Assembly: GCA_947624535.1 (NCBI GenBank)
Contig: CANQKU010000003.1
Span: 1-21,835 of the forward strand
Direction of reading: 5' to 3'
Length of the DNA: 21,835 nucleotides
Source: an uncultured Bacilli bacterium
Lineage (GTDB): Bacteria; Bacillota_I; Bacilli_A; RF39; UBA660
The notes under the pieces were generated by a model. It ran no database searches. It was not told the origin of the DNA and saw only the letters and a list, made by a program, of their open reading frames with translations. The position numbers and the translations under genes are program-made. Below are positions 14,154-21,781 of this stretch, piece after piece. The stretch's first letter is position 1. Every line of letters begins with the position of its first letter.

Positions 14154-16382
14154 ATGGACAGTTATAGAAATTTTAAAGGAGAAACATGGAAAAAGAGGAT
14201 TGATGTTTCTGACTTTATTAAAAATAATTATACCTTATATGAGGGTGATGATAAATTTTTAGAGGGACCTACTGATAAGACTATAAAAGTGTGGGATAAG
14301 TGTAAAAGTCTTATTAAAGAGGAGTTAGAAAAAGGAATTTTAGATGTGGATACTAAAACAGTATCAGGTATTAATACGTTTAAACCAGGTTATATTGATA
14401 AAGAAAATGAAGTTATCTTTGGGCTTCAAACTGATGCTGCCTTAAAACGTATGATTAATCCATATGGAGGAACTAGAATGGTAAAAGAGTCACTTTCTGC
14501 ATATGGATATGAATGGGATAGTAAGGTAGAAGAACAATTTAAAAGTTATAGAAAAACTCATAATGATGGTGTTTTTGATGCTTATACAGAAGATATTAGA
14601 AAAGCTAGACATGCCGCTTTATTAACAGGTCTTCCTGATGCTTATGGTAGAGGAAGAATTATTGGAGATTATCGTCGTATAGCACTTTATGGAATTGACT
14701 TTTTAGTTGAAGATAAGAAAAAAGATTTAAAAGAGTTAGAAAAAGAAGAAATAAATGATGATATAATTAGACTTAGAGAAGAAGTAAGTATGCAGATAAA
14801 AGCCTTAGATGAGATTAAGAAAATGGCTAACTCTTATGGATTTGATATTTCTAAACCTGCTAATAATTCAAAAGAAGCAATTCAGTGGCTATACTTTGGA
14901 TATTTAGCTGCCATCAAAGAAAATAATGGAGCTGCTATGAGTTTAGGTAGAACTTCTACTTTTTTAGATATTTATATAGAAAGAGATTTAAAAGAGAAAA
15001 CTCTAACTGAAAAACAAGCCCAAGAATTAATTGATCAATTTATTATTAAACTTCGTTTAGTTAGACATTTACGTACCCCTGAATATAATGAATTATTTGC
15101 TGGAGATCCAACTTGGGTTACTGAGTCAATTGGTGGAATTACTAATGAAGAAGTAGCGCTTGTTACTAAAAACTCTTTTAGATATTTACATACTTTAATT
15201 AATTTAGGCTCATCACCTGAACCTAACCTAACTGTACTTTGGTCTAATAAACTACCACTTAACTTTAAAAAATATTGTGCTTATATCTCTATTAAAACAG
15301 ACTCTATTCAATATGAAAATGATGATGTAATGAGACCATTATATGGTGATGACTATGGTATAGCTTGTTGTGTTTCGGCTATGAGAATTGGTAAAGATAT
15401 GCAATTTTTTGGAGCTAGATGCAACTTAGCTAAAGCACTTTTATATGCAATTAACGGTGGTGTTGATGAAGTTAAAGGTGGAGTAATTGTTGATGGTATT
15501 GAAAAGATGACTGATGAAGTTTTATCATACGATAAGGTTTTAAAAAGTTATGATAAAGTTTTAGAAAAAGTTGCTAAGACTTATGTAGATGCTATGAATA
15601 TTATTCATTATATGCATGATAAATATGCCTATGAAGCAGGTCAAATGGCCTTGCATGACACTAATGTCAATCATTTGATGGCTTTTGGAGTCGCAGGTTT
15701 TTCAGTAGTAGTTGACTCTTTATCAGCTATTAAATATGCTAACGTATCACCAATTAGAAATAAAGATGGTATTACAACTGGATTTAATATAGAAGGAGAT
15801 TTTCCAAAATACGGAAATGATGATGATAGAGTAGATGAAATTGGTATCAATTTAGTTAAAACATTTATTGCTAAACTAAGAAAACATCCTCTTTATAAAG
15901 GGGCTAAACACACCTTATCAATACTTACTATTACTTCTAATGTAGTATATGGTAAAAAAACAGGTGCAACTCCTGATGGAAGAGAAAAATCAATTTTTTT
16001 TGCACCTGGGGCTAATCCTATGCATGGAAGAGATGAAAATGGAGCTTTAGCATCCCTAAACTCAGTTGCTAAAATTCCTTATAAAGACGTATGTGAAGAT
16101 GGTGTTTCTAATACTTTTTCAATTACTCCAAATGCCTTGGGTCATAATGACGCTGAACGCATTACTAATTTAGTTTCATTATTAGATGGATATTTTAAAC
16201 AAGGCGCACAACACTTAAATGTAAATGTTTTAAATAGAGAAACTTTAATAGATGCGATGGATAATCCTGAAAAATATCCAACTTTGACGATTCGTATTAG
16301 TGGCTATGCTGTACATTTTAACCGATTAAGTCGTGAACAACAATTAGAAGTAATAAGTAGGACTTTCCATGACAAAATCTAA
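14154..16382 (+). CDS. pflB: formate C-acetyltransferase (pyruvate formate-lyase)
   Basis: Splits pyruvate with CoA into acetyl-CoA and formate without making NADH; an oxygen-sensitive glycyl-radical enzyme of anaerobic fermentation. 742 residues, the normal length. The adjacent catalytic cysteines are Cys405-Cys406 in YGIACCVSAMRIG, and the radical glycine is Gly717 in the C-terminal RISGYAVHFN motif. Other family hallmarks are RHAALLTGLPDAYGRGRIIGDYRR, read here as HAALLTGLPDAYGRGRIIGD, and NIIHYMHDKYAYEA. It has an extended -10 promoter and an AGAAGG ribosome-binding site. The last 14 bases overlap the start of pflA, which supplies its activating enzyme, so the two are coupled. No frameshift or missing catalytic residue is seen. 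Confidence 0.97.
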   Translation: MDSYRNFKGETWKKRIDVSDFIKNNYTLYEGDDKFLEGPTDKTIKVWDKCKSLIKEELEKGILDVDTKTVSGINTFKPGYIDKENEVIFGLQTDAALKRMINPYGGTRMVKESLSAYGYEWDSKVEEQFKSYRKTHNDGVFDAYTEDIRKARHAALLTGLPDAYGRGRIIGDYRRIALYGIDFLVEDKKKDLKELEKEEINDDIIRLREEVSMQIKALDEIKKMANSYGFDISKPANNSKEAIQWLYFGYLAAIKENNGAAMSLGRTSTFLDIYIERDLKEKTLTEKQAQELIDQFIIKLRLVRHLRTPEYNELFAGDPTWVTESIGGITNEEVALVTKNSFRYLHTLINLGSSPEPNLTVLWSNKLPLNFKKYCAYISIKTDSIQYENDDVMRPLYGDDYGIACCVSAMRIGKDMQFFGARCNLAKALLYAINGGVDEVKGGVIVDGIEKMTDEVLSYDKVLKSYDKVLEKVAKTYVDAMNIIHYMHDKYAYEAGQMALHDTNVNHLMAFGVAGFSVVVDSLSAIKYANVSPIRNKDGITTGFNIEGDFPKYGNDDDRVDEIGINLVKTFIAKLRKHPLYKGAKHTLSILTITSNVVYGKKTGATPDGREKSIFFAPGANPMHGRDENGALASLNSVAKIPYKDVCEDGVSNTFSITPNALGHNDAERITNLVSLLDGYFKQGAQHLNVNVLNRETLIDAMDNPEKYPTLTIRISGYAVHFNRLSREQQLEVISRTFHDKI

Positions 16383-17091
16383 TCTAAAGGGAAAAATAAA
16401 TTCCATTGAAACAATGGGATTAGTAGATGGACCTGGTATTCGCTTTGTAGTATTTTTACAAGGTTGCCCCTTAAGATGCTGTTACTGCCATAACCCAGAA
16501 ACATGGAATAATAAAGACTATAATGTAGAATTAACCCCGATAGAACTAGTTGAAAAAATAAAACGTTATGAAAACTATTTTGGTCAAACTGGGGGCGTCA
16601 CTTTTTCTGGAGGTGAACCCCTAGTTCAAAAAGAATTTCTATTAGAATGTTTAAAACTATGTAAGAAAAATAATATCCATACAGCTATTGATACTGCAGG
16701 ACAAGCTACTTCCTATGAAGAAATTTTAGATTATGCTGACTTAATCATCCTAGATATAAAATCCCCTAGAAAAAAGCAATATGAACAATTAACTAATGGC
16801 TCATTCGAAAACTTTTTAAAATTTCTATATTCATGTCAAAAAAAAGAAAAGAAGATGTGGCTTAGAACAGTTATAGTTCCAAATATCAATGATACTGAAG
16901 AGTTTGTATTAGAATTAAAAAATTTTATTAAGCCATTAAAAAATATTTTAAAAGTCGAATTACTTCCATATCAAACATTAGCTAAAGAAAAATATAAAAA
17001 GTTAAATATTAAATATCCATTAGAAGACGTTTTACCAATGGATACAAAAAGGTGTGAACACTTAGAAAAAATATTAAAGGAGCTAGATTAA
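16369..17091 (+). CDS. pflA: pyruvate formate-lyase activating enzyme
   Basis: Radical SAM enzyme that abstracts a hydrogen from the radical glycine of PflB. The [4Fe-4S] cluster motif C-x3-C-x2-C is Cys33, Cys37 and Cys40 in GCPLRCCYCHNPE, and VTFSGGEPL is the SAM-binding GGE motif. 240 residues, typical. The LVDGPGIRFVVFLQG opening is diagnostic of the PflA group rather than other glycyl-radical activases. The start ATG at 16369 overlaps pflB by 14 bases and has only a weak GTAGGA ribosome-binding site, so it probably relies on ribosomes finishing pflB. A hairpin overlapping its stop closes the operon. Confidence 0.96.
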   Translation: MTKSNLKGKINSIETMGLVDGPGIRFVVFLQGCPLRCCYCHNPETWNNKDYNVELTPIELVEKIKRYENYFGQTGGVTFSGGEPLVQKEFLLECLKLCKKNNIHTAIDTAGQATSYEEILDYADLIILDIKSPRKKQYEQLTNGSFENFLKFLYSCQKKEKKMWLRTVIVPNINDTEEFVLELKNFIKPLKNILKVELLPYQTLAKEKYKKLNIKYPLEDVLPMDTKRCEHLEKILKELD

Positions 17092-17109
17092 TTACTACTT
17101 CTTTTTTTT
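17078..17109 (+). terminator. intrinsic terminator of the pfl operon
   Basis: AGGAG(C)TAG (17078-17086, one bulged C, one G-U pair) folds with CTACTTCT (17095-17102) across an eight-base loop and ends in a run of eight T's. It overlaps the pflA stop codon. Confidence 0.65.
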
Positions 17110-17113
17110 ATCG

Positions 17114-17122
17114 CATATTCTA
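17114..17122 (+). promoter_or_regulatory. possible sporulation-type -10 element for yunB (CATAnnnTA)
   Basis: CATATTCTA matches the CATAnnnTA -10 of sigma-K and partly the sigma-E -10. It lies six bases before the yunB ATG, so transcription would begin at or beside the start codon. No convincing -35 is seen, and the motif is not rare in such AT-rich DNA. Confidence 0.3.
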
Positions 17123-17127
17123 TTTAT

Positions 17128-17844
17128 ATGAAAAGATCCAAAATTATCTTATGGTGTTTTATATTAGCTATCACAACTTCTTGTCTTTTAGTATATTTAC
17201 TAGGTAAGAAAGTAAATCCAATTCTTCTACGTTATTCTAAAGTAGAAGCTAAAAGATTTGGAGTTTATGTTATTAACTCTTCATTAAATCAAGACTTTTT
17301 AAAAGGTATTAATGATGATATTTTTACAACTGTTACAAATTCTAATGGTGAAGTTCAAATGATTGACTTTAAATCAAAAGAAGTTAATTATTTATTACAA
17401 GATGCGACTACTAGGATCCAAACTAGATTAGTAGAATTAGAAAATGGCAATATTAAAAACTTAGATTTAGCTAATACTTTTAGGGGGATGAAATTTAAAG
17501 AGATTAAAAGTGGGGTAGTTTGTGAATTACCAATGGGAGCTTTATTTTCTAATTCTATTATTGCTAATAATGGGCCAGTTTTTCCAATAAAATTAAACTT
17601 CATTGGAGATGTTATCACAAATTTAAAAACAAAAGTAGAGTCATATGGAATTAATAATGTCTTTTTAGAAGTATCTATTCAAGTAGAAGTTGAAGAACGA
17701 ATTACGATGCCTCAATTTACAGATTCAGCTAAGATTAGTATGGACGTACCCTTAATTGTTAAAGTTATTCAAGGAAATATTCCTAATTATTATTTATCAG
17801 CTTTAGAAAAGTCATCTCCTATTTTTTCACTACCCATTAGTTAA
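17128..17844 (+). CDS. yunB: sporulation protein YunB
   Basis: 238 residues. One N-terminal membrane helix (about 7-26) is followed by a domain outside the cytoplasmic membrane, the layout of YunB, a mother-cell sporulation protein of B. subtilis made under sigma-E. Family features visible are VNPILLRYSKVEAKRF after the helix, MIDFKSKEVNYLLQDAT and MGALFSNSIIANNGPVFPIKL, shown here as GALFSNSIIANNGPVFPIKL. The biochemical role is not known. The start ATG at 17128 has no ribosome-binding site upstream: the preceding 20 bases are T-rich and carry the pfl terminator. That suggests leaderless translation or a special promoter. yutD follows 38 bases later. Confidence 0.85.
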   Translation: MKRSKIILWCFILAITTSCLLVYLLGKKVNPILLRYSKVEAKRFGVYVINSSLNQDFLKGINDDIFTTVTNSNGEVQMIDFKSKEVNYLLQDATTRIQTRLVELENGNIKNLDLANTFRGMKFKEIKSGVVCELPMGALFSNSIIANNGPVFPIKLNFIGDVITNLKTKVESYGINNVFLEVSIQVEVEERITMPQFTDSAKISMDVPLIVKVIQGNIPNYYLSALEKSSPIFSLPIS

Positions 17845-17882
17845 GATTTATGATATGATAAACTTAATTAGGATGGTGAAAA

Positions 17883-18161
17883 ATGAAAAAGATAGAAATA
17901 AATTCAAATACGTATGAATTAGTAAAAGATGAACGTGATTGTTTTCAAAAAGATGAGTTTATGGAGCTTGTAACTGATTATTTTTTTGACTATGACTATA
18001 TATTAGGTGACTATGCTTATGATAAATTAAGATTAAAAGGTTATTATGAGTCTACTAATAAGAAAGCAACGAAAGTAAATGATATTAAGGGTCTTGATGA
18101 GTATATAAAAAACTACTGCGCGTATGGGGCAAAATATTTTTTATTAAAAAAAATTAAATAA
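17883..18161 (+). CDS. yutD: YutD family protein (DUF1027)
   Basis: 92 residues, normal family length. Conserved features are YELVKDERDCFQKDEF near the start, the YDYILGDYAYDKLRLKGYY core and NKKATKVNDIKGLDEYIKNYC, read here as KATKVNDIKGLDEYIKNYC. The function is unknown, though the family is widespread in Firmicutes. In B. subtilis yutD lies in the same yun/yut region as yunB, so the pairing here is conserved neighbourhood. The ATG at 17883 follows AGGATGGTG. There is no clear terminator behind it before the next promoter. Confidence 0.87.
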   Translation: MKKIEINSNTYELVKDERDCFQKDEFMELVTDYFFDYDYILGDYAYDKLRLKGYYESTNKKATKVNDIKGLDEYIKNYCAYGAKYFLLKKIK

Positions 18162-18174
18162 CTATTGTAATATT

Positions 18175-18203
18175 TTGTAAATATGTTAAAATGGATATAT
18201 ATT
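18175..18203 (+). promoter_or_regulatory. sigma-A promoter for the DUF1292 gene, with an AATATGTTAAAA box in the spacer
   Basis: TTGTAA (18175-18180), 17-base spacer, TATATT (18198-18203). The spacer begins with AATATGTTAAAA (18180-18191), identical to the boxes around the Fic promoter and in the same place relative to the -35. Confidence 0.55.
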
Positions 18204-18228
18204 GAATAGTAAAGGGAGGATATATGTA

Positions 18229-18507
18229 ATGAATAAGGAAGAAGATATTATGGAGAGAAAAATCATGACCATTGTTGAAGAAGATGGCTCTACAGAAGAA
18301 GTTGAAGTTATCTTTGCTTTCGAATTCAAAGACAACAAAAAAGAATACGTTGTATATACTAAAAACGAACAAGATGGTAATGGTAATATAACTGTGTATG
18401 TATCTAACGTAAGTCGTGAAACAGGTGAGCCAAGATTATTAGGCGTAGAAGATGAGAGTGAATGGAATAGAATTAAAGATGTTTTACGTGAATTAGCAAA
18501 AGACTAG
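18229..18507 (+). CDS. DUF1292 domain-containing protein (YrzB-like)
   Basis: 92 residues, acidic, with no membrane segment. After a short lead, the DUF1292 core is plain: TIVEEDGSTEEVEVIFAFEF, then KEYVVYTKNEQDGNGNITVY and a C-terminal SEWNRIKDVLREL. This family is widespread in Firmicutes and its function is unknown. The ATG at 18229 sits eight bases after AGGGAGGA; a later in-frame ATG at 18250 is possible but has no comparable ribosome-binding site. The large coiled-coil gene starts 38 bases downstream with no terminator between, so they are probably one operon. Confidence 0.87.
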   Translation: MNKEEDIMERKIMTIVEEDGSTEEVEVIFAFEFKDNKKEYVVYTKNEQDGNGNITVYVSNVSRETGEPRLLGVEDESEWNRIKDVLRELAKD

Positions 18508-18545
18508 AATGGGAAAATCAATAATAAAAAGAAGGAGGTTTCATT

Positions 18546-20030
18546 ATGAATGAAAATACAAATGAAGTAGTTCAAAATGATATAATGGATGAAGAAGAAC
18601 TTGAAGAAAAAATCCCTGATACAATTGAACCTGTAGATAGAAATACAGATAGAGTTATTAGAGAGGCTATTCCAAGAAGTGTTTTAATGAAGGAAAAAAC
18701 AAGCATTCCTAATGCTGATAGAAAATATGCTAGTTATAGATGGTGGACACGTCATAAATTACAAAGAATTGATAAACAAGAAATGAAATATGAATTCTAT
18801 AAAACAATAGATACAGAAAATGAAGAGCTTTTCGAACAAAAATTAAGAAATTTAGAAGCAAGAAAACAAATTACTTTAATATTAGCTAAAGAAAAGAAAA
18901 TTAAAAGAGCTTCTAAGGGCTTTCATCCAATTAAAATTAGTAGTACATGGTTTAAAAATATAAAGAATGCTGCTTCAAGATGGGTAAAATATTTACGCCA
19001 AAGTACACTATATGATGTGAATGACCTAGATCGTGATAAGATTACTTCAATCGTTGATGAAGCATTAAATGATGTGTCTGAAAATAAAAATGCACCAGTT
19101 GCTGATGCTAACAGTAGTTATCGTTTAGCAGGAGATAATATTGTTGATCCTACATTAAATATTTCAGGAAAAGAAGAACAACCTGAGGGAGTAATTGACC
19201 AAGTTTTAGGAATTGAAGATAAAAAACAAGAAATTAAAAATGATGAATATCAAGCTAGTCCAATTAGTCCAGTAGAGTTGAATGAAACTCATCTAGATGA
19301 CTTTAAATTAGATGAAGATAATAAAAATGAAGATATAGCACCAATTGCTGATACGTTTGAAGCTAGTACAGTTATTCCTATGAAAGCACCAGATATTGAT
19401 CGTACACAAAGTGGTATTGATCAGTTAAGACAAATGACTATGGTACAGGATGATATCGGACCAAGTATTAATGAATTTAACTCTACAGTTACAGCAAGTA
19501 TGCCTACACATAATTTCACTTCTGATGCACTAGAAAAAGTTAGAGAAAGATATACACAAGTATTAAGAACAAAGAGCTCATTAGAAGAACAATTAAATAA
19601 TCAAAATAACAAAGTAGGAGAAGCTCAAAAGAATAAAGCTCAAGCTGATGAGGATAATTTAAAAACTCGTGAAAGATTAGAACAAGTATTAGAAATTATG
19701 TCTAAACGTGCTGATGACTATGATCAAGGTAATAAAGCTTTAGCAGATGAGTTAAATAAAAAACAAGAAGAAGAGATGAGATATCAACAAGCTACAGCTA
19801 CTACTACTACAAAAACTAGAGAAATGATGAAATATATTATGGATTTAGAGCAAATGCTGGATGGTAGTCATGTAAATACAAATCAAACAACTGCAATTAG
19901 ACCAATTGATGATACAAACTTAGATAATTTATTAAGTCAATATGCTACTAAGGGTGAGTCTTTAGATTCAATGTTAAATTCTAACATTGGAGACAATGAT
20001 ATGAAGTTAAGTGGTGGAAGAGGAAAATAG
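18546..20030 (+). CDS. large acidic coiled-coil protein of unknown function, 494 residues
   Basis: Not recognised. The ATG at 18546 follows AAGAAGGAGG, one of the strongest ribosome-binding sites in the window, so it is probably highly translated. There is no signal peptide or membrane helix. Order: acidic lead (1-45), a basic, Trp-rich segment (60-75 and 115-150, with YRWWTRHKLQR and STWFKNIKNAASRWVKYL), an acidic low-complexity linker (about 165-320) and a long charged coiled coil (about 326-438) broken by a Thr run (ATATTTTTKTRE). The tail is polar and Gly/Lys-rich. This suggests a structural or scaffold protein, perhaps membrane- or nucleic-acid-associated through the basic part; that is inference. 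It ends in a strong terminator. Confidence 0.72.
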   Translation: MNENTNEVVQNDIMDEEELEEKIPDTIEPVDRNTDRVIREAIPRSVLMKEKTSIPNADRKYASYRWWTRHKLQRIDKQEMKYEFYKTIDTENEELFEQKLRNLEARKQITLILAKEKKIKRASKGFHPIKISSTWFKNIKNAASRWVKYLRQSTLYDVNDLDRDKITSIVDEALNDVSENKNAPVADANSSYRLAGDNIVDPTLNISGKEEQPEGVIDQVLGIEDKKQEIKNDEYQASPISPVELNETHLDDFKLDEDNKNEDIAPIADTFEASTVIPMKAPDIDRTQSGIDQLRQMTMVQDDIGPSINEFNSTVTASMPTHNFTSDALEKVRERYTQVLRTKSSLEEQLNNQNNKVGEAQKNKAQADEDNLKTRERLEQVLEIMSKRADDYDQGNKALADELNKKQEEEMRYQQATATTTTKTREMMKYIMDLEQMLDGSHVNTNQTTAIRPIDDTNLDNLLSQYATKGESLDSMLNSNIGDNDMKLSGGRGK

Positions 20031-20045
20031 TTTCCTCTTTTTGTT
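20018..20045 (+). terminator. intrinsic terminator of the coiled-coil gene
   Basis: Perfect nine-pair stem (20018-20026 with 20031-20039) around an ATAG loop containing the stop codon, followed by T5 (20038-20042). Confidence 0.85.
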
Positions 20046-20090
20046 TTAAAATAAATTAATAACTCATAAAATAACATAGAGGTGGTATAA

Positions 20091-20972
20091 ATAAAAGACT
20101 TAATTGAATACTTCTATCAAATAAGAATTGAACACCTATATAAAAATAGCAGAAAATACAAATTTCATATTAAACAACAAGAATATTTATTTTTACCATT
20201 AACACGATATGAAAAAGAATTAGTAGAAATTCAAAAACTAATTCAAGGTAATAACAAGTTTGATCAAATTATTCCTAATATAGAAAATAAATTAGCAACA
20301 TTAGTTAATCAACATTATTATATTTTAATTCAAAAAACAACTAACAACACTAATTTAGTAGAAAATATCATTCATCCATTTTCTGTTACAATACCAAAAG
20401 AATTCTATGAAACCTTGAATCGTTCTAACTGGTATTTCTTATGGAGTGAAAAAGTTGACTACATAGAATATCAATTTATGCATATTGATGTAGAATATAA
20501 ATTACTACGAAGTAGTATCAATTATTTTATTGGAATGGCAGAAAATGCAATTTCCTATGTCAATCATACATTTAATCAAATAAAGCCAAGTCAAATTAAT
20601 TTAGTAATTTCACATAAGAGAATAAAAAAAGAAGATTTTAATAATCCTCTAAATTTAATAGTAGATCATAGAAGTAGAGATATTGCTGAATATTTAAAAT
20701 ACTTATTTTTTAATAATTGTTACGACTATGTAGAAATTAAAAAACTCTTCGAAAAACTATCCCTAGACCAATTTTCTTATCAGTTAATTTATGCTAGATT
20801 ATTATTTCCAACATACTACTTTGACCTATACGATAATATTATTAATAGAAATACTAGTGAAGAAGAAATTCTAACTATTATTAAAAGAGTAGAAGAATAT
20901 GAAGACTACCTTGAAAATATTTATACTATTATAAATAACTTTAAACAAATAGAAAAAGTAAATTGGTTATAG
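20091..20972 (+). CDS. yutH: YutH-like spore coat-associated protein with apparent AUA start codon
   Basis: 293 residues if started at the ATA at 20091. The frame closes upstream with TAA at 20088-20090, and there is no ATG, GTG or TTG before the TTG at 20415, which would cut off about 108 coding residues and has no ribosome-binding site. A strong TAGAGGTGG (20077-20085) lies at the right distance for the ATA. The core SNWYFLWSEKVDYIEYQF and INYFIGMAENAISYVN resembles YutH of B. subtilis, a CotS/YutH-family spore coat protein with a kinase-like fold and no obvious catalytic motif. The sequence is probably a little shorter than the Bacillus protein. Its convergent neighbour encodes a NifU-domain protein like YutI, so the yutH-yutI pairing supports the call. 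Confidence 0.72.
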   Translation: MKDLIEYFYQIRIEHLYKNSRKYKFHIKQQEYLFLPLTRYEKELVEIQKLIQGNNKFDQIIPNIENKLATLVNQHYYILIQKTTNNTNLVENIIHPFSVTIPKEFYETLNRSNWYFLWSEKVDYIEYQFMHIDVEYKLLRSSINYFIGMAENAISYVNHTFNQIKPSQINLVISHKRIKKEDFNNPLNLIVDHRSRDIAEYLKYLFFNNCYDYVEIKKLFEKLSLDQFSYQLIYARLLFPTYYFDLYDNIINRNTSEEEILTIIKRVEEYEDYLENIYTIINNFKQIEKVNWL

Positions 20973-20981
20973 AAATTTACT
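20950..20981 (-). terminator. intrinsic terminator for the minus-strand NifU-domain gene
   Basis: Perfect eight-base inverted repeat (20957-20964 and 20974-20981) with a nine-base loop. On the minus strand it is followed by TTTTT (complement of 20953-20957). It spans both convergent stop codons. The plus strand has no T run, so it serves mainly the minus gene. Confidence 0.6.
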
Positions 20982-21219
20982 CTGATACATTGACAACTTC
21001 TTTAACTTCTGGAACTTCATTAATAATTAATTGTTCTATTCCATCTTTTAAAGTAATATCAATTAAACTACAATGAGCACAAGCTCCTAATAATTTTACA
21101 TAAACAATATTATCTTCATATTTTATAAACTCAATATTACCACCATCATTAATTAAAAATGGTTGTAAACGATTGATAACTGCAATAATTTTTTCTTCAA
21201 TGTCCTTATTTTTTTTCAT
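20977..21219 (-). CDS. NifU C-terminal domain protein (YutI-like Fe-S scaffold)
   Basis: 80 residues, just the NifU/Nfu C-terminal domain that carries a transient [4Fe-4S] cluster to client proteins. Visible are IAVINRLQPFLINDGGNIEF and the cluster motif GACAHCSLIDITLKDGIE with Cys-Ala-His-Cys. The usual proline after the second Cys is replaced by Ser, a mild deviation. The start is the ATG at 21219, four bases after GGTGAT; a TTG 12 bases further upstream would overlap that site. B. subtilis YutI has the same short form. Clients in this window could include the PflA, Rieske and other Fe-S proteins, but that is inference. Confidence 0.88.
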   Translation of the reverse strand: MKKNKDIEEKIIAVINRLQPFLINDGGNIEFIKYEDNIVYVKLLGACAHCSLIDITLKDGIEQLIINEVPEVKEVVNVSE

Positions 21220-21236
21220 GATAATCACCAATATCT

Positions 21237-21265
21237 ATTATAACTAGTAATAAAAAATCTGTAAA
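21237..21265 (-). promoter_or_regulatory. sigma-A promoter of the NifU-domain gene
   Basis: On the minus strand: TTTACA (complement of 21260-21265), 17-base spacer, perfect TATAAT (complement of 21237-21242). It runs back-to-back with the promoter of the S1-domain gene. Confidence 0.7.
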
Positions 21266-21280
21266 TATATTTTGGTATTC

Positions 21281-21309
21281 TTGTATAAGTTTTAAGATTT
21301 TGATATAAT
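21281..21309 (+). promoter_or_regulatory. sigma-A promoter of the S1-domain gene
   Basis: TTGTAT (21281-21286), 17-base spacer, perfect TATAAT (21304-21309); GAAGGTG ribosome-binding site at 21321-21327. Confidence 0.75.
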
Positions 21310-21333
21310 AATATATACAAGAAGGTGTTTTCT

Positions 21334-21696
21334 ATGGTAAAAAACAAGTATCAAGTTGGAAATATTGTAACGGGATGTGTCACTGGAATAGAAAAATATG
21401 GAATTTTTGTTAGTTTAGATAATTACTATAGTGGATTGATACATATTTCTGAAATTTCTGAAGGATTTGTTAGAAATATCTCTGATTATGTAAATATTGG
21501 TGAAACTATTAAAGTTAAAATTATTAGTATAGATAATAATGACTTCCATGTAAAATTAAGTATTAAAGATATAGATTATCGAATTAATAGAAAAAAAAGA
21601 GTTAAAATTGTAGAAACTCCTAAGGGCTTTTCAACACTTGAAAAAATGTTAGATATCTGGATTAAAGAAAAATTTTCTAAAATATCAAATAAATAA
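21334..21696 (+). CDS. cvfD: S1 RNA-binding domain protein (CvfD/YugI, general stress protein 13 family)
   Basis: 120 residues. Residues about 7-75 form one S1 domain (VGNIVTGCVTGIEKYGIFVSLD, read here as VGNIVTGCVTGIEKYGIFVS, then GLIHISEIS and VKVKIISIDNN as IKVKIISIDNN). The C-terminus ends with KGFSTLEKMLDIWIKEKF, the tail that marks the CvfD/YugI group, a ribosome-associated stress or virulence regulator in Firmicutes. The start ATG at 21334 follows GAAGGTG by six bases; a TTG at 21325 is an unlikely alternative. It stands alone with its own promoter; no clear hairpin terminator is seen before the tRNA promoter. Confidence 0.88.
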   Translation: MVKNKYQVGNIVTGCVTGIEKYGIFVSLDNYYSGLIHISEISEGFVRNISDYVNIGETIKVKIISIDNNDFHVKLSIKDIDYRINRKKRVKIVETPKGFSTLEKMLDIWIKEKFSKISNK

Positions 21697-21729
21697 AGTA
21701 AAAAAATGTAAAAAAATCCATAATGAGTA

Positions 21730-21758
21730 TTGACAAAAACTATATAAACTGGTATATT
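21730..21758 (+). promoter_or_regulatory. promoter of tRNA-Val
   Basis: Perfect TTGACA (21730-21735), 17-base spacer, TATATT (21753-21758), about 24 bases before the mature tRNA 5' end. Confidence 0.75.
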
Positions 21759-21781
21759 TGTTACTGTCAACTGTTATCTAT

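Noticed and set aside
15517..15570. Apparent tandem repeat SYDKVLK / SYDKVLE in pflB
   Set aside because: The region is helical and variable in the family, and the DNA copies differ at several third positions; it does not look like a recent duplication.
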